Source: Batillaria attramentaria (Eukaryota; Mollusca; Gastropoda; Batillariidae). From it: a stretch of 64,000 nt of DNA. Below, one piece after another: positions 1 through 13,300 of this stretch (position 1 is the first letter of the stretch; each line of letters opens with the position of its first letter). Both the position numbers and the translations under genes were made by a program. Below the pieces are notes generated by a model. The model ran no database searches, had not been told where the DNA came from, and saw only the letters and a program-made list of their open reading frames with translations. The stretch lies in the NCBI GenBank assembly GCA_018292915.2, contig JACVVK020000035.1, forward strand, positions 2,053,501-2,117,500, given 5' to 3'.

Positions 1-211
1 TGCCGTCCAGGTGGTGCCGTTTTAGTAAGCTTGCGTAAATTGGGTGTGTGAGTGTGTGTGCGCGCGTGCGCGCATGTGTTGTGTCGGTGTGTGAGTGCGT
101 GTGTGTGAGGGCATGAGTGTGCCTGGTGATAGTCTTTTACTATAATTTTACCTTTTCAGTGAAGGGTTGTAGTTCCGTCTTAACAGGGGCGTTCAATGAG
201 AGCGTGGTTTT

Positions 212-216
212 TTAGG

Positions 217-264
<48 letters not shown>
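212..264. repeat. (GT)n microsatellite
   Basis: A long run of GT dinucleotides beyond the last visible SUPV3L1 exon. The first ~120 bases of the window are also GT/GC-rich. Histidine-threonine reading frames here are only the translation of the repeat. Confidence 0.95.
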
Positions 265-265
<1 letters not shown>

Positions 266-334
266 TGTTATCGCTGTGATATTATATATCTTACTATTGG
301 GACATGTTATATTGTGTATGTGATTGTCTTTTTT

Positions 335-402
335 TTTACGCCGCAACCGAATTGCCTCCTCTTGAGGACAATAAAGAATTATTGAATTGAATTGAATTGA
401 AT
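335..402 (+). repeat. Retroposon 3' tail with AATTG repeats
   Basis: A GAGGACAATAAAG signal is followed by tandem AATTG units. A polyadenylation-like signal plus a short tandem tail is typical of truncated non-LTR retrotransposon 3' ends. No coding part remains. Confidence 0.45.
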
Positions 403-648
403 AAAAAGATCCTTTAGCATAAAATTCTGCTACAGAGTTACATGTTTCAGCACACTTCAAAACTGGTCACTGATACAGTCAAGTGTCACCAAAAGGTATT
501 AAAGTTTACACTGCCTTTGCACGGTGATGCACACCCCAAAATAAGGCAAACTGACAGGGGATTTGACTGACACCCCCCCCCCCCCTTTTACTCTTAAAAT
601 TACATGCCTGGCAGTCAGATGTTGGAGAAACAGGGAAGACTGCCTTAC

Positions 649-1836
649 CTGCACCCTGCAAGATGTCACTGACGATGACATGAAGATCAACCGGCAGATG
701 CTCAGATTCCACCACAAATTTTCGAAAGCTCAGGTAGGACTGATGGAAAAGACGTTCTGGAAATACACATGTCCAAAGTGTCACATGTTTACTGGTTTTA
801 AATTTTAAAAAAACAAAATTAAAAAAAAACCCACTTTTTTAAAAAAGGGACAGAGATGTTTGGGAGTGTTGGCAGAAAAATAGTTTGGGCAGACAACAGA
901 GAATCCAATGCTGTGAATGATAAGTGATAAGTCTATAAAGCAATTTTTATCGTGACCATAGTACATTAGTAGTGCTCTAAACTTACTGTCAAGTCCATGT
1001 TCAGCAGCCAGTGTTTTTACGACAGGTCGTCTGTAGAATTCATTCAACAGCTTCAGCATGTCCTCTGAAAATAAATCACAAAAAGCCATCACATAATCTT
1101 ATCTATACTTTCTGAAGATTCGTTTCCTTTTTATCTAATATGGATTTACTCAGAAAGCGCCGACACTTGAGACAGAATCTACTTGAAATCGCTGCTAACT
1201 GCAGACACTAAACCATGTGATTTTCAGGGTGCATCTATGTTAACCCCTTTGGATTCACTTGCTCTGTGCATCCTTTGCACGCTTGTCATTGGTTCTGACT
1301 GATGCTGGAACCTAGAATACAAGTTGACAAGCTAAAGTCTTTAAAATTAATCATTCAAAAGCTTGTCATTTTAGGTTGTCGTGTCAGGATGTATCATAGC
1401 TGTGTGTATGTAACGTGTATGTGACGTGTATATCATGTGTAACTGTATGTAATGTGACATATTTCATATGTATGTATCTCCACCCTACTATTGTGAGGCG
1501 CCCAGAGCTCCAGCAGGAGGTTGGGCGCCAGACAAATCCTCATTATTATTATTATTATGTCATGAATGCAGTGTGTTTGTAGTTGAACTTACCTTTCTTT
1601 AAGAGACCCGTAAGCTCTGCACCAACATTTATGTCATCTAAAGAGCCGGTGGTGGGTCTGATGCTGAGTGGCTGGATCAAGGTACTGAGGTCCTTATCTT
1701 TGCTGGAGGACGACTTTCGCCGCACAAATGATGACATTGCAAGAGGGCTGATTTCAGAAAGCTGCGCTGGTCTAGGCCTGACATGCAGCATTTCTAGCCT
1801 TAGCCTCGCAAGTCGACGACACATCCTTGCAGCCAT
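649..1836 (-). CDS. SUPV3L1: SUPV3L1, ATP-dependent mitochondrial RNA helicase (first three coding exons; gene continues left)
   Basis: Seen: three minus-strand exons with good splice sites, 1836-1593, 1064-987 and 756-649. All junctions are phase 1 and keep one reading frame. The start ATG at 1836 is followed by an Arg-rich, acid-free amphipathic stretch (MAARMCRRLARLRLEML), as expected of a mitochondrial presequence. Next come the SUV3-type motif DINVGAELTGLL, the helical segment EDMLKLLNEFYRR, then GLD/RLFHQSYLSFRKF, and LPVDLHVIVSDILQGAG. The order matches the N-terminal region of animal SUPV3L1 ahead of the DExH helicase core. Known of the family: a 3'-5' helicase that works with PNPase in mitochondrial RNA turnover. 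The helicase domains and all later exons lie outside the window. The first exon shares a short divergent promoter region with the ALMS1-like gene. Confidence 0.9.
1480..1557 (+). repeat. Retroposon-like 3' end with (ATT)n tail
   Basis: GAGGCGCCCAGAGCTCC...GGGCGCCAGACAAATCCTC followed by ATT repeats, lying in SUPV3L1 intron 1. The GC-rich core plus ATT tail resembles 3' ends of invertebrate LINE/SINE families. The 5' limit is not visible. Confidence 0.4.
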
Positions 1837-2201
1837 CGTTCAGAGTTTCATCTAGTGACAAGAACTTCTGAAGTTAGTATTTTGCGAAGAAATCGAACTG
1901 TCTGACCATACCTCAGGCGTGTTGTCAGGGCGCAGCCATCTTTGCTGAGCATGGAGAGCCAGCGAAGAAAATGCGAAAACGTCTTTTTGTTTCAAGAGTT
2001 ATATTTGTAGAAAACATGTGTAATACGTAATTTTATGTTTTGTCAATCGAAATGATAATGCTAGTTAACATATGCTACGTGAAAAGTTTTCGAAACTAAA
2101 GTAGTATGGCTCGATTTGAACTCAGCGGCAACAATCTTGTTTACAAAATGTCTGCTACTGAGAGAAAAATGACTCTTTGAAAAGACGATTTATCAGCAGC
2201 C
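1837..2201. promoter_or_regulatory. Putative bidirectional promoter, SUPV3L1 / ALMS1-like
   Basis: Only 365 bases separate the two divergent start codons (1836 minus, 2202 plus), so both 5' UTRs and any core promoter must lie here unless non-coding leader exons are used. I see no clear TATA box at a standard spacing. The regulatory call is inferred from geometry. Confidence 0.6.
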
Positions 2202-4277
2202 ATGGCGTCAAAGGTGAGATCCATTCATTACATGAGTCAGTTAAGATAGCATGCTGATTAGGTGCATTATTATTCGATCCTTTGGCGTGTTCGCGCGCTT
2301 GTTGAGGTGCAGATTATTCCTTGCGCTGCGCGTTCGAACATGCCGAGTCTTGTTCGAGCCATTTTGAATTGTTATTCCCCGTAGCTTTACGCATGATTTC
2401 GCGATCTTTAGTTTTGGATTGTTCTGCTCGTGCCTGACCACCGGGTAGGTTTTGTCTTGTTTTGTCAGGTGTCCATTGTCTCCGATGGTGTGTGAAATGT
2501 GCGGGGCTGAGGGGAGGTGTCAGATTCCTAGGCTCGCTAATACCGACCTTTAGAGTTAGGCCGCATGTGAGGGAAAGTTGCACAGGTTGTACCTGTATCA
2601 GTGTATGCGACTTTCATGACATGGATACTTTAGGATAGATTCACCAGTAGATCGTTAGACTAGGAGGTTTGCAATGTCTTCTAATGCTCAGTCATATTAT
2701 GTAAGTATGTTTTCATGATGAATCTGAATTTTTCACCATGGAGAAGGTTTGAGAATTTGACTTGTCAAGTTAGAACTGGCGCAGAATCTAGATCTTGCCT
2801 GAAGTTCGAGCTGTGTAAGTTTCGGGTACATCAGGTAGTAAGATGTGTAAGTTTCGGGTACATCAGGTAGTAAGATGTGTAAGTTTCGGGTACATCAGGT
2901 AGTAAGATGTGTAAGTTTCGGGTACATCAGGTAGTAAGATGTGTAAGTTTCGGGTACATCAGGTAGTAAGATGTGTAAGTTTCAGGTACATCAGGTAGTA
3001 AGATGTGTAAGTTTCGGGTACATCAGGTAGTAAGATGTGTAAGTTTCGGGTACATCAGGTAGTAAGATGTGTAAGTTTCGGGTACATCAGGTAGTAAGAT
3101 GTGTAAGTTTCGGGTACATCAGGTAGTAAGATGTGTAAGTTTCGGGTACATCAGGTAGTAAGATGTGTAAGTTTCAGGTACAACAGGTAGTAAGATGTGA
3201 CTTCAAGCATCATAGTAACTGTTCTAAACTGGGGAACATATATATATATCCATTACTCATTTACACATTGGGTAAAAAAAATATCAACGTTTTGGTCTTT
3301 GCTTATATATATGCCCCCCCCCCCCCCCCCCCAAAGAAAAACAAAATTGCAGATGGGGCATCACTCTGACGTTAAAGGAAACATAACTGTTCAGTTTGCG
3401 CACTGTTCACTTTACAGACCTTGGACTTCACTTCATGGTACGAGTTGCAGGCGGATTCAGACTCTGATGAAGAAAACCGAAACCCTGTGACTAGGTCTAG
3501 TGTGAGAGAGTTTTCACATGGACGCAGCAGCTACAGTCAGCATCACCACTCAGAAGACAGCTGGTATGAACCTTTGCATGTGACGCTTGACCAGTCAGGT
3601 GGGCCGAGAAGCGGGCGAGGAAGCCTGATTCAGCAGTTGCTGGACGAGATGGATGATGCAAACCAGAAGATCAACCAGTATGCTGATGACAAGGGAAATA
3701 CAAGGGCTGGGCAGTCGTACAGATCAGATGACGGTATTTTCATTGATGTTTCATGTATGCTGTTGTTGAGGAATGGAAAAATACTTTGCACTATAAACAG
3801 TCCTCTGGTCTTTTTCTTCCTCTTTGTTGTATATAATATCTATAATATATATCACTATGGTATAATGAAGATAAAAGATAAAGATCACTATTCATCCTGC
3901 AACTGGGAAATCTGTTTGGTCCAGGCTGTCGTAAGACATAAACAACAACAATAAAAATTTAATACCGCCTGGCTGGTTTTCAAATAAACTACCTTGGTAG
4001 TTAGTTATGCATTGTTCATGTGAATTACAACACAAGACAGTAAAGTTACAGCTAGCCTGTTGTTCTACCTGCAGTATAGGCCTATGTATGACTAACCAGG
4101 GCTCCCTAAAAGCCACAGACCTAAAGGGTCCACTGACCCCCAGTTCAAAATTTTAGGGGGTCTTTGGACCTCCACTTTCAATTTTTAAAGGGTCAGAATC
4201 ATTTCTCAAGTTCTTAGTGCATGGAATTATGAATTCAGTAAATACTGCTGAACAGATGTGTGTGTGTGTGTGTGTGT

Positions 4278-4333
<56 letters not shown>

Positions 4334-7300
4334 AAAACTGAATTTTATCAACTTCAAATCATATAATTAAATGAAGTGGGTATAATTTAGTTTTGAAAGT
4401 TGGAAACTCCAACTTTTTGCCGCTGCTCTCTGCCGACTCTGATGCGACGTCTGAATCGTAGCTATGCGACGCCGAAGTGCACCCGCTGCCGGGCGAGGGC
4501 TCGAGCCCCTCCACAACTTTTCCACTGACGAAAAAGTCCATAGTCTTTTGAACTTTAACTTTTTTCGGTGGCATGATTCGTCACAGAGAAAGCGAATCCG
4601 ATCGGTAACAAGAGCACTGACTCTAAAATCTTTCGTCCATGGTTTCGAGCGCAGAAGCGGAAAAAGGTGGGGCACGTTCACTACGCGAAAGTGGCTGTAG
4701 TAGCCGCCGATCTGCAGCAGTAGACAGTTAACGCCTGCGAGCGTTAAACAGAACCAAAAACAGAACCGAACGGAATGCGGCCAAGGTAAGGGAGAACACT
4801 CACTCGATCATCACAACAAGCCTATAGGCGTACGCACGGTAGTGCAGAGGTAGTGCGTCAAGCTAAGCACAGATCGCGTTCATAATGCTTCAACGTACCC
4901 CCTCGAATTTTTTTTAGTACGTAAATTTTTACTTCAGTGCGTAAATTACGCACAGACGCACAGTTTAGGGAGCCCTGCTAACACTGTAACAGTGTTCTGA
5001 TTTTTGCAGCTTGTTAATTTTCATCTGACATCCTGTCAGGCTGTCAGCAGTAGATTAGGCTTGGGAATTTTCAGTCATTTGGCAGTTTTCAGCCATTTTT
5101 TTTAAAGAAAAATTAGTTCCAGCCAAAGAAAAAAGGAAGTGGGAAAAAAAAAGGTTGCATGCAGCAGCAGGGATTCACATCCGAATCGGACATAGACCTA
5201 TTAATTTCCAAAATGTCCGATTGTTTTGGGGAGATTCAGGACAAATGTCCGATTACACTGACGACAGAAGCGGACAATGTCCTATTCTTTTTTCGCAAGG
5301 CCGGACACAGCATTGCGCAAACCGCGGACAGTTCCGCCGGAAAAAAAAATCAGGGAAAAAAAAATTCCGCGAACGGTACGGTCCTGGCAATACAGCGAGT
5401 TCGTGTGGCCCACCCCCTACTGTGCACGCATGACCGCGGACAGACAGGGCAATTAGCGCATCGCCCCCGAAACACTACTGCAGCTAGGCGGCTGGTTATC
5501 ACCTCATCCGCCAGTTCCGACGTCCGAGCCTTTACACCTGTCAAATCACTGACCATTGTTTTCACACGACACCCCCATCATGCGTATGTCGGTGCGTGTG
5601 AACGTGTTTCTTTGTGTGTCAGTGTGTGTGAGCGAATTAAGGCGGATATTTGATAGGTATGGTGTGGTTACTACTCCCCCTTGTTTTCGTGTTTGACAAT
5701 AAAGACTGAAACGGAAAATGCGAATTCAGCCGGACTAAACTCAGTGATTTGACACTTAGCAAATCAGCAACGCCGGGATGTCTGTGTACGTCGTTTGGAC
5801 GTGTGTGTGTGTGCCATCGTGAGGGTGAGAGAAAGGGAGAGACCATCATCATTAGCTTGCTTTACGTCCTATGGCTTTTGGCCCTTAAGGACAAGTTGTT
5901 CCTGGCGTGTGACTTTGGCTGCTTGGCTAGGCGAGTGTCTTTGGGGTGTGTGAGGGCTGATTTGCTTAGCTTTGGTCAGCGTCAGAGGATCTTCACTTGG
6001 CTTTCAGATGCCTGGTCTGGGTTTGTTTTTCAGTGCCTCAGTCTGTTCTGTCATCCGTACTTTTGCCATTTAGATTATCACTGGGGTGTCCCCTCGCTTT
6101 TTGGTTTTTAGAACCATTTTGTCAGATCTGATCTGACGATCGCGGTTCGGCAGGGTTCTCATTGGCCTATCACCTAGGACATGGTGTGGCTTGAGGAAGT
6201 CTACCGTCTTCAGTGAGTATCTGTCTCTCAGGTCCCAGATCGGCTGGAGGCTGGCGGGCAGGCCATCGCAACCGTTTACAATGTGGCGGATGTCTGGGGG
6301 CTGCCCACACTGGCAGAGGTCGTTACTCCATGTGTGTGCGCAGCACAGTGTGCGTATTCTGCAGATGATTGCAGAGTGTCCTGCGCGGGAAGAGTGGCAC
6401 GTGGTTTTGGCCACCCGGGAGGTGGACCCAGCCATTTTCTTCGCACAATGCACGGAGTCTCCTCTCTCTGAGAGTGTGGGCCGCTCTTTTGTATCTTACT
6501 TTTTACTTCACTGAGTGTCTGGAGTAGTTTTGCTTCCATGCCATCGCCGGTGGCGTCCCGGGCCGCGCGATCGGCCAGCTCATTTCCTATGATCCCGCTG
6601 TGGGAGGGTAGCCACATGAGGGCTAAGATGGTTCCCTTCGTGATGATCTGATGGGCCAGAAAGAGGATCTCGCTTTGTACATCACTCCTATTCCTCGTGC
6701 CCCCTCTCTCTAGGGCTTGGAGTGAAGACTTGGAGTCGGGACAGAATGACCACCCCCAGCGGGGGGTTTGGCATGTCGTTGACAAACGTGCAGGCCATGA
6801 GGATTGCATACATCTCTGCTGAGAAGATGCTTAACCCGGCGTTGAGTTTGTAGCGCCTTGTGATTCCAAGGTCTGGGATCACGAAGGCGCACCCAACCTC
6901 TCCTGAGTCTAGGACAGAGCCGTCCGTATAGATTTTCAGGTGCTGGGAGAAGCGCTGTTCGATCTTCTCTCTTGCAGGGTATGTGGCAAGAGCAGAGTCT
7001 GCTTTCTTTGACGCGCCTTCAGCATAGCGGTGTTCGTACTCGGGCTTAGCCAGCTCCCAGGGAGGAAAGACCGGCTTGGGAGTTTGTGCCACTTCAGGTT
7101 TCGCTCCGCACTCTGACCAGATGTCATTTGTGTGCTCCGCCATCGGGATGGTCGTCCGATATATTCGTGGCGCTTTGACTTCCAGACCCTGCCGGATCAG
7201 GGTCTCCTTGGTGACTGTCTCTGTGAGACCATCCCCCAAGGTGGTCTCAGTAGCGTGCATGGCAGCCTGGAAGTTGGCACACCTCCTTTGCATTCCTCCC

Positions 7301-10300
7301 TGAGTGGTAGCCAGCCTGCTTCCTGGTATACCAGGTCGTTTCTCGCACTTTTCTAGCACCAATTGCCCGTTTTCAGCGCTGCCAGTTCAACTCGTTCAAG
7401 CTTCAGATATTCGGCTTTCGACAGTGCGAAGAAGGCTTCGCATCCGTACGTGAGGCGGGATCTCACCAGAGCGTTCGTTAGATGGATGAGGCTGCTGCTG
7501 GTGTTGCCCACCTCTCAGCTGACAGGATTTTGATCAGGTTCACTGATCGCGCAGCTTTTGCGGTTAGGTTGCTGATGTGCGGCTGCCACCGCAGGCGTTC
7601 ATTCAGTGGTCACTCCCAGGAACTTAGCCTCGCTGCAAGGCTTGATGGTCACGTTCCCGATTTGTATGGACATGGCGTTCTTCGCTCCGTTTGTCCTGGA
7701 GAACACCCTGACGTGATGTTTTCTCCGGGGAGAGCTGGAAGCCATTCTGCCCCATGTAACCCTGGATGTCATCCACACACGACTGAAATTTGGTCCGCCA
7801 TTCTTTCGTACAACTTTTTCATAAAAGCTGTCTTTCCTGGCAGATGAGTGGGCAGCTCAGTCCAAATGGCCAAGGTCATCTGTGTACAGTGACATTTTTA
7901 TGTCCGGACTGACGACCTTGGCCTCAATGTCGTGTAGCATGACTGAGAACAGGGTAGGCGCAATCACGCCTGCCTTGCGGGACGCCCATATCGAGGATGT
8001 GCTCATCCGACAGGGAGGCTCCGACTCTCACCGAGATGCTCTGTCTGCCAGGAACGCCTGCACAAAGTGGTACAGTCGCCCGGAGATGCCAATGCTGCTC
8101 AGTTTGTCTAGAAGCTTGGCATGCCACACTGTGTCGAACGCGCGCTTGATGTCGAAGAAGGTGGTCACCACTGAGTGTTTGTTGACCATTGCCTTCTTGA
8201 TCTCACTGGTGAGCCTAGCGACGTGTTCCATGCAGCCTCTTCCTTTGCGGAAACCGGCCTGGCACAGTGGGATTATGCCATGCTTCTCCAGATGGTACTC
8301 TAGCCTGTCTCTGGCCAACCTCTCATACACCTTCCCCAGGTGGGATGTTAGTGCGACCGGGCGGTAGCTTGTTGGGAGGTGGGGCGGCTTGCCATCCTTG
8401 GGGATGGCCACCACTACAGCCTTCTTCCAAGCCTTGGGTATCTGACCAGAGTCCCAGCAGGTCTGGTAGAAGCCCAGAAGAACTTTGACCATTCTGTCTG
8501 GAAAATGACGAATCATCTGGTACGAGATTGGGTCATGCCCGGTCGCTTTGCCTTGCGAGCCGAGGCTGCCAATCGCCGTCCGTAGCTCCTCTAGCGTCAG
8601 GTCGCCGTTGGAGGGAGCTTGACCGTCATTTTCCGACTTCTCAAATCTCTGTTCTTCAGTCCGCCGGTATTCCCTCATTTCTGGGGGGAGGTGTTCCGTT
8701 TGACTGGCCTTGGCAAATGTCTCGGCGAGAGCATCAGCCTTTTCTTTGGCAGTCTGAGTCTTTTGGCCATTGACAAGTAGAGCCCTTTCTGGCAGGCGGC
8801 CCCTTCGCCTGTGAGCGCGTATCATTCTCCACAGCTTGCTGCTGTCCTTGGGTTCCTGCACCTGCTCTGTGCAGAAGCGTTCCCAGTGTTCCTGTCTGGC
8901 TTTTTCAGCAACCTCGCTACAGTGAGTGGTGGCTGCCCGCACCAGCTCTCTGTTTTCCTCAGTCATATTTCTTTTGAACGCTCTGAGGACCCGCCTTTTC
9001 TCTGCTGTGGCTTCCTCGCATTCCGCGTTCCACCAACCACCTATCAGCCGGCGCCCACCGGAGGGCTGTGGGCATGACTGTGGGATCGCAGCGTTGGCCG
9101 CGGTGAGGATCATGCTTCTAATCTCCTCGTACTTAGAGTCTATATCTTGGTCAGGGCTGTTGCGGTTTAAGTGTTCGCATTCGGCTTCCAGAAGGGTTCG
9201 GAACTTCTCCCAGTCTGCTTTGTCATATGCATATTTTGGGTCGGAGTTGACCTCCACCTCCGTGGGGACGGCCTGATCCAGCGTAATGTGGATCGGTAGG
9301 TGGTCTGACTGCATATTGTCATCTCCAGTCTCCCAGGTAGCCTCTAGGCAGAGTGCTGGGCTAGCTAGTGTTATGTCAATTGCGCTGTTCCTCTGACCAC
9401 CTTGGCCGATGCGGGTCACTGAGCAATCGTTCAGTATGCTCAGATTGGATTCTAGAACCGCGTTTGCCAAGTGCATTCCGCCAGCCGTCGTTGCATCTGG
9501 ATCCCAGAGTCTGTGGCTGGCGTTAAAGTCGCCGGCCACCACCCAAGTTCTCCGTGCGTCTGGTGTCTGCGCACCAAGGTTTTTAAGCCAGTCACAGGCA
9601 CTCCCATCCGGTATTCCGTCTGGGTAGTACACATTTATCAGCGTGAGCTCCTTTCCCCCTGATAACGAGACTGTCAGGCTTCTCAGGTTGAGCCGGCAGT
9701 CTCCAAGGGTTCTGGGGTTCACGTGTGTCAGCGGGTCAGCATCCACGTATGTTAGCCGAGTGCTGACGTACGTAGCGACCATGACGCGAAGGGAGAGACT
9801 GTGATGCCGCTGGGAATTCAACCGGACTAAACTCGGTGATTTGACAGCAAACCGGCAACGCCGGGATGTCAGTGTACATCGTTTGGACACGTTATCAGTC
9901 GCGCAAATTTAGGTAAAGCCGCACAATCTTGATTGCTGAAAGACTCCACAGAAACACCAGACTCTGCTACTGAGTCACATTTATGCATACATGTACCAAT
10001 TATGCCATGATCTCTACGGTTGACACGCGCTCCCGGGGAGTGGTCCGGACACCACCGTGAGTGTCTGTGACTTGGGCGACCAACTCAGTTACCACTTACC
10101 AAGTGACGCTCTACTGTAGAACAAAAATCTGTTTCAGAGATGTGAATCAGTGTCATGGCTTATCTGAAGTTGAGAGTAGTCTGAATGATACATGAGTGAC
10201 CTCAAGCATTGTCATTGTGGGGACATGCTCTTTCAAGGATTGTGTGAAACTGAATGAAGACCACAAAAACAAAGTTGTTTGATGGTATGATAAAACAAAA

Positions 10301-13300
10301 CAACAACAACCAAAAAAAAAAAAAAAAATAGCATATCTTTTCTGAATTTTTTTCATCCCAGATTGTGTGCAGTTTTGCAGCCAGAATGCACCAGACTGCA
10401 CAGATTTTAATCTAGATTTTACAAATTTTCCCTAGGTAGGGCGCCTTCGGCGCTACACAGTCGTGGCTTTGCAACTCCTCTCAAAATTTTCCTCTTTTTT
10501 CATGCTGGATCATTTCTACCCCTGAATAAAAGATTGGAAAACACTGAATGTCCTATTGTTTTTTATTTTTCAGGACAAATGTCCTATTGTTTTGGTTGAG
10601 ACCAGGACATTTGTCCTATTGAACCCAAAATGGATGTGAATCCCTGCAGCAGTATATCATGATACATGTAATGCTATATATGGGATTGACTATCTGCAGT
10701 ATTTTACTTTTGGCTGCTAGAAGAATTTATTTTTTATCTGTTAATTTGTTTCCACCAGGCATGAGTCTGCAGGAGTTCCCCATTAACCCTGCATCACGAC
10801 ACGGTGAGACAGATGAGTCCGGCTGCGACGAAGCAGTATCATCTGCCATTGCTGAAGTTTCCAAGGACTTCATCTCTGGCAACCTTTCCACAGGACCGCT
10901 GGTGTCAGGAGAAAGTGATGACTCACACATTTCCTCCGACAATGACCTTCGCCATCGCCGGGGAGCAGCCTATGCCCGCTACCCAGAAACCGCTGCTGGA
11001 CTGTCTGACAGCGACTGGAACCCGTACATTACAGAATCTGACACTAACACTTCACCTAGGGTAGTGGCCGAATTCCGGTCTGTTCCGTCATCCAGTGGTG
11101 CAGCAGATTCAAAACTGGCGTCGCTGATTTCTTCTTTTAACCCTCCTCTCTGTAGCACAAAAACAGGTGCGTCAGGTGGCAAGATACCCAAGACCAGTCT
11201 GCATGGATCTGATTCAAAAACTGCTTCAGAGAACACCCTGCAGTTTAGTAACATCAAGGAGAAATCAGAGACAAGCATCCACAGCCTTGTCCCACTCAAA
11301 CCCGATTCTTCTATAAGTCCGCCACAGATGTCAAGCTCGAAGCTGTCAGAGTACAGTTTTGGGAAAAAGTCTTTGGAAAGTTACGACATTTCCAGTGGTG
11401 GTGCCTCGCGTGAAGAAGCAACACGCAGTCTTCGGAAGTGCTTTGAGAGAACGTCCTGGCCTCCGAGCCCTGGGAATTCTAGTGGTGAAAGAGCTTCGTC
11501 TGGAACCACGGCAAGTCGCCAGGGATCTAGTCAGAAAACATCCGACAGTGGCGTGGATCTCACAAGCGTAGAAGAGAGGTTCAAAGTGCTTGGTAACATT
11601 GGGGGTCTGCCGCGTTACCCACCCATCTCAGAAAATGATAACCTGCCTGGCAGTGGCTATTTTCATGCTGCTGTCCAGAACGCTCTGACCACTGCAGAGA
11701 GTAAAGGTCAGACAACAGCCTCCGTTGAACTCTACTCACCAGCACAGAGGTCCAGACCAGTGTCAGATAGTAAAGGCACTGAGGCTTATTTTAATTCTCA
11801 ACAGCCCAGAACAACAGGCAACATGCAGCTACCTAGAGATACTGCCCCGTACAGATCTGTAGCAGACCAGTTGAGCAGTGACTCCGACCTCACCTCTGTC
11901 ACCAGCTCCAGCATGGACACTGTCGTCTCGTCCACATCCCAGTCCAGGAAGGAGAGTTCTAGCGGGCAGGGTCACCATGAAAAGCTGGGCCAGCAGGTGC
12001 AGAAACTTCTGCAGGAGACGGCGTACCTCACTGGAAGCTCGAGGGCCAGAGACAGAGAACAGTTGCAGAGACCAGGTGTTACTACTGTTAGTCAAACGGA
12101 AGGCAGGACAGGAGAGGGAGTGAACAGTCAATCAACTGGCAAAGGCCAGACGACGAATCTGGACTATGACCGCCTGCATCGAGACCTCCAGGAAATTCAG
12201 GACAGCTTGCAGGTCATGGGTCAGCCAGCGGTCGACACTCCGCCTCCCGTGAATGCAGCCAAGATGGACAGCGACAATGAGGGTGACATCGTGCCGAGCA
12301 CCACCACCACTCCTGAACGCGGCCGACGGTTGGTGTGGGACTACGCGGCCGACTTAGGCTACAGGCACGGAGACATGGCTCAGCTGGAGGGTATGATGAG
12401 TGACGCTACTGAGTCTTCACCTCTGAACCCTTCCGACAACCTGCGCTACACGTCTGATGGGGAGGAAACGCGGACGTCAGGCAGCAGTGTGAAGGAGCAC
12501 GGGGAAGAGGAAGAGCATCATGACGACAGCGTTAACCTGACCCTGACCGGCCATCACGCGGCTCCGACAACGGGCGAGATGGAGCTGGAGGAGCTGATTT
12601 CAACCTTCAGGAGTGAAAGTCGGGCGCTTGAAAGCCGGTACCAGGCTGTGCGTTCACAGGTATAAATTAGCATCAACTTTTTGTCTGTTCGTATCATATA
12701 AGGAGTATACAGTTTTTGTAACTGTCAGGTCATGGCTGGGTCAACAACAAAAAATGATGTGGGTTTTCCTTATTGTTGTCTCTTTCACCCTGTTTGGTGG
12801 AGAAGAATGTAAACTCCCAACCAGTTATTCAGCATACTGCAGTATTTTAGTATTCAGCACATAACTGGTATCCAGATGAAGAGAAAAATAGATTGTGGTG
12901 CTGTGAAAGCATATTACATGAATTACTAAATATTATGTACATAGATCTGTCTTTCTTGCTTCTAAGTTGTACATGGATTTGCTGCCTGTTGTGGACTTGT
13001 TGAGTGTTTGTTTGACAAGTGTGCTTTCAATTTATTCATCCTTGTGCTTGTGCAGGGCTTAGCGGACAAGGTGTTCGGCATCCTGACCAACTCCAATCCA
13101 GATCAGCAGGCCCAGGGCATCTTGTCGGAGATCAGCGCAGAGGAACAGCGTCTCCGGCAGGCTCAGCTGACCCAGGTACCGACCCACGGCTACGGCAGCA
13201 GCTACTCTGAGTCGTCACCCAGTACCTCCCTCCCCAACTTCAGCCTCAAGGGAGATGATGCTGTACGTAAACGTCTAGACCTTTCAACCCTCAGTGACTC

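Larger units (their letters stand above)
5168..10646. mobile_element. Large CAGGG-ended TIR element (hAT-like) carrying a nested LINE
   Basis: A perfect 15-bp inverted repeat CAGGGATTCACATCC bounds the element, flanked on both sides by CAGCAG (5162-5167, 10647-10652), consistent with a 6-bp target duplication. Just inside both ends lie repeated motifs around GGACAAATGTCC(T/G)ATTG, two or more per end, in the usual place for transposase-binding subterminal repeats. The middle is occupied by an I-type LINE. An internal part (~5340-5705) recurs inverted at ~34985-35380. No transposase is visible. The right end stops 112 bp before ALMS1-like exon 3. Confidence 0.75.

Noticed and set aside
2813..3196. 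32-bp repeats looked like a CRISPR array
   Set aside because: The units abut with no unique spacers, and the context is a eukaryotic intron.
5155..5653. Frames of 92 and 164 codons near the left end of the CAGGG-ended element
   Set aside because: They cover the terminal inverted and subterminal repeats and have no transposase features.
6191..9662. Plus-strand frames over the 5.8-9.8 kb LINE
   Set aside because: Antisense shadows of the minus-strand endonuclease/RT/RNase H protein.
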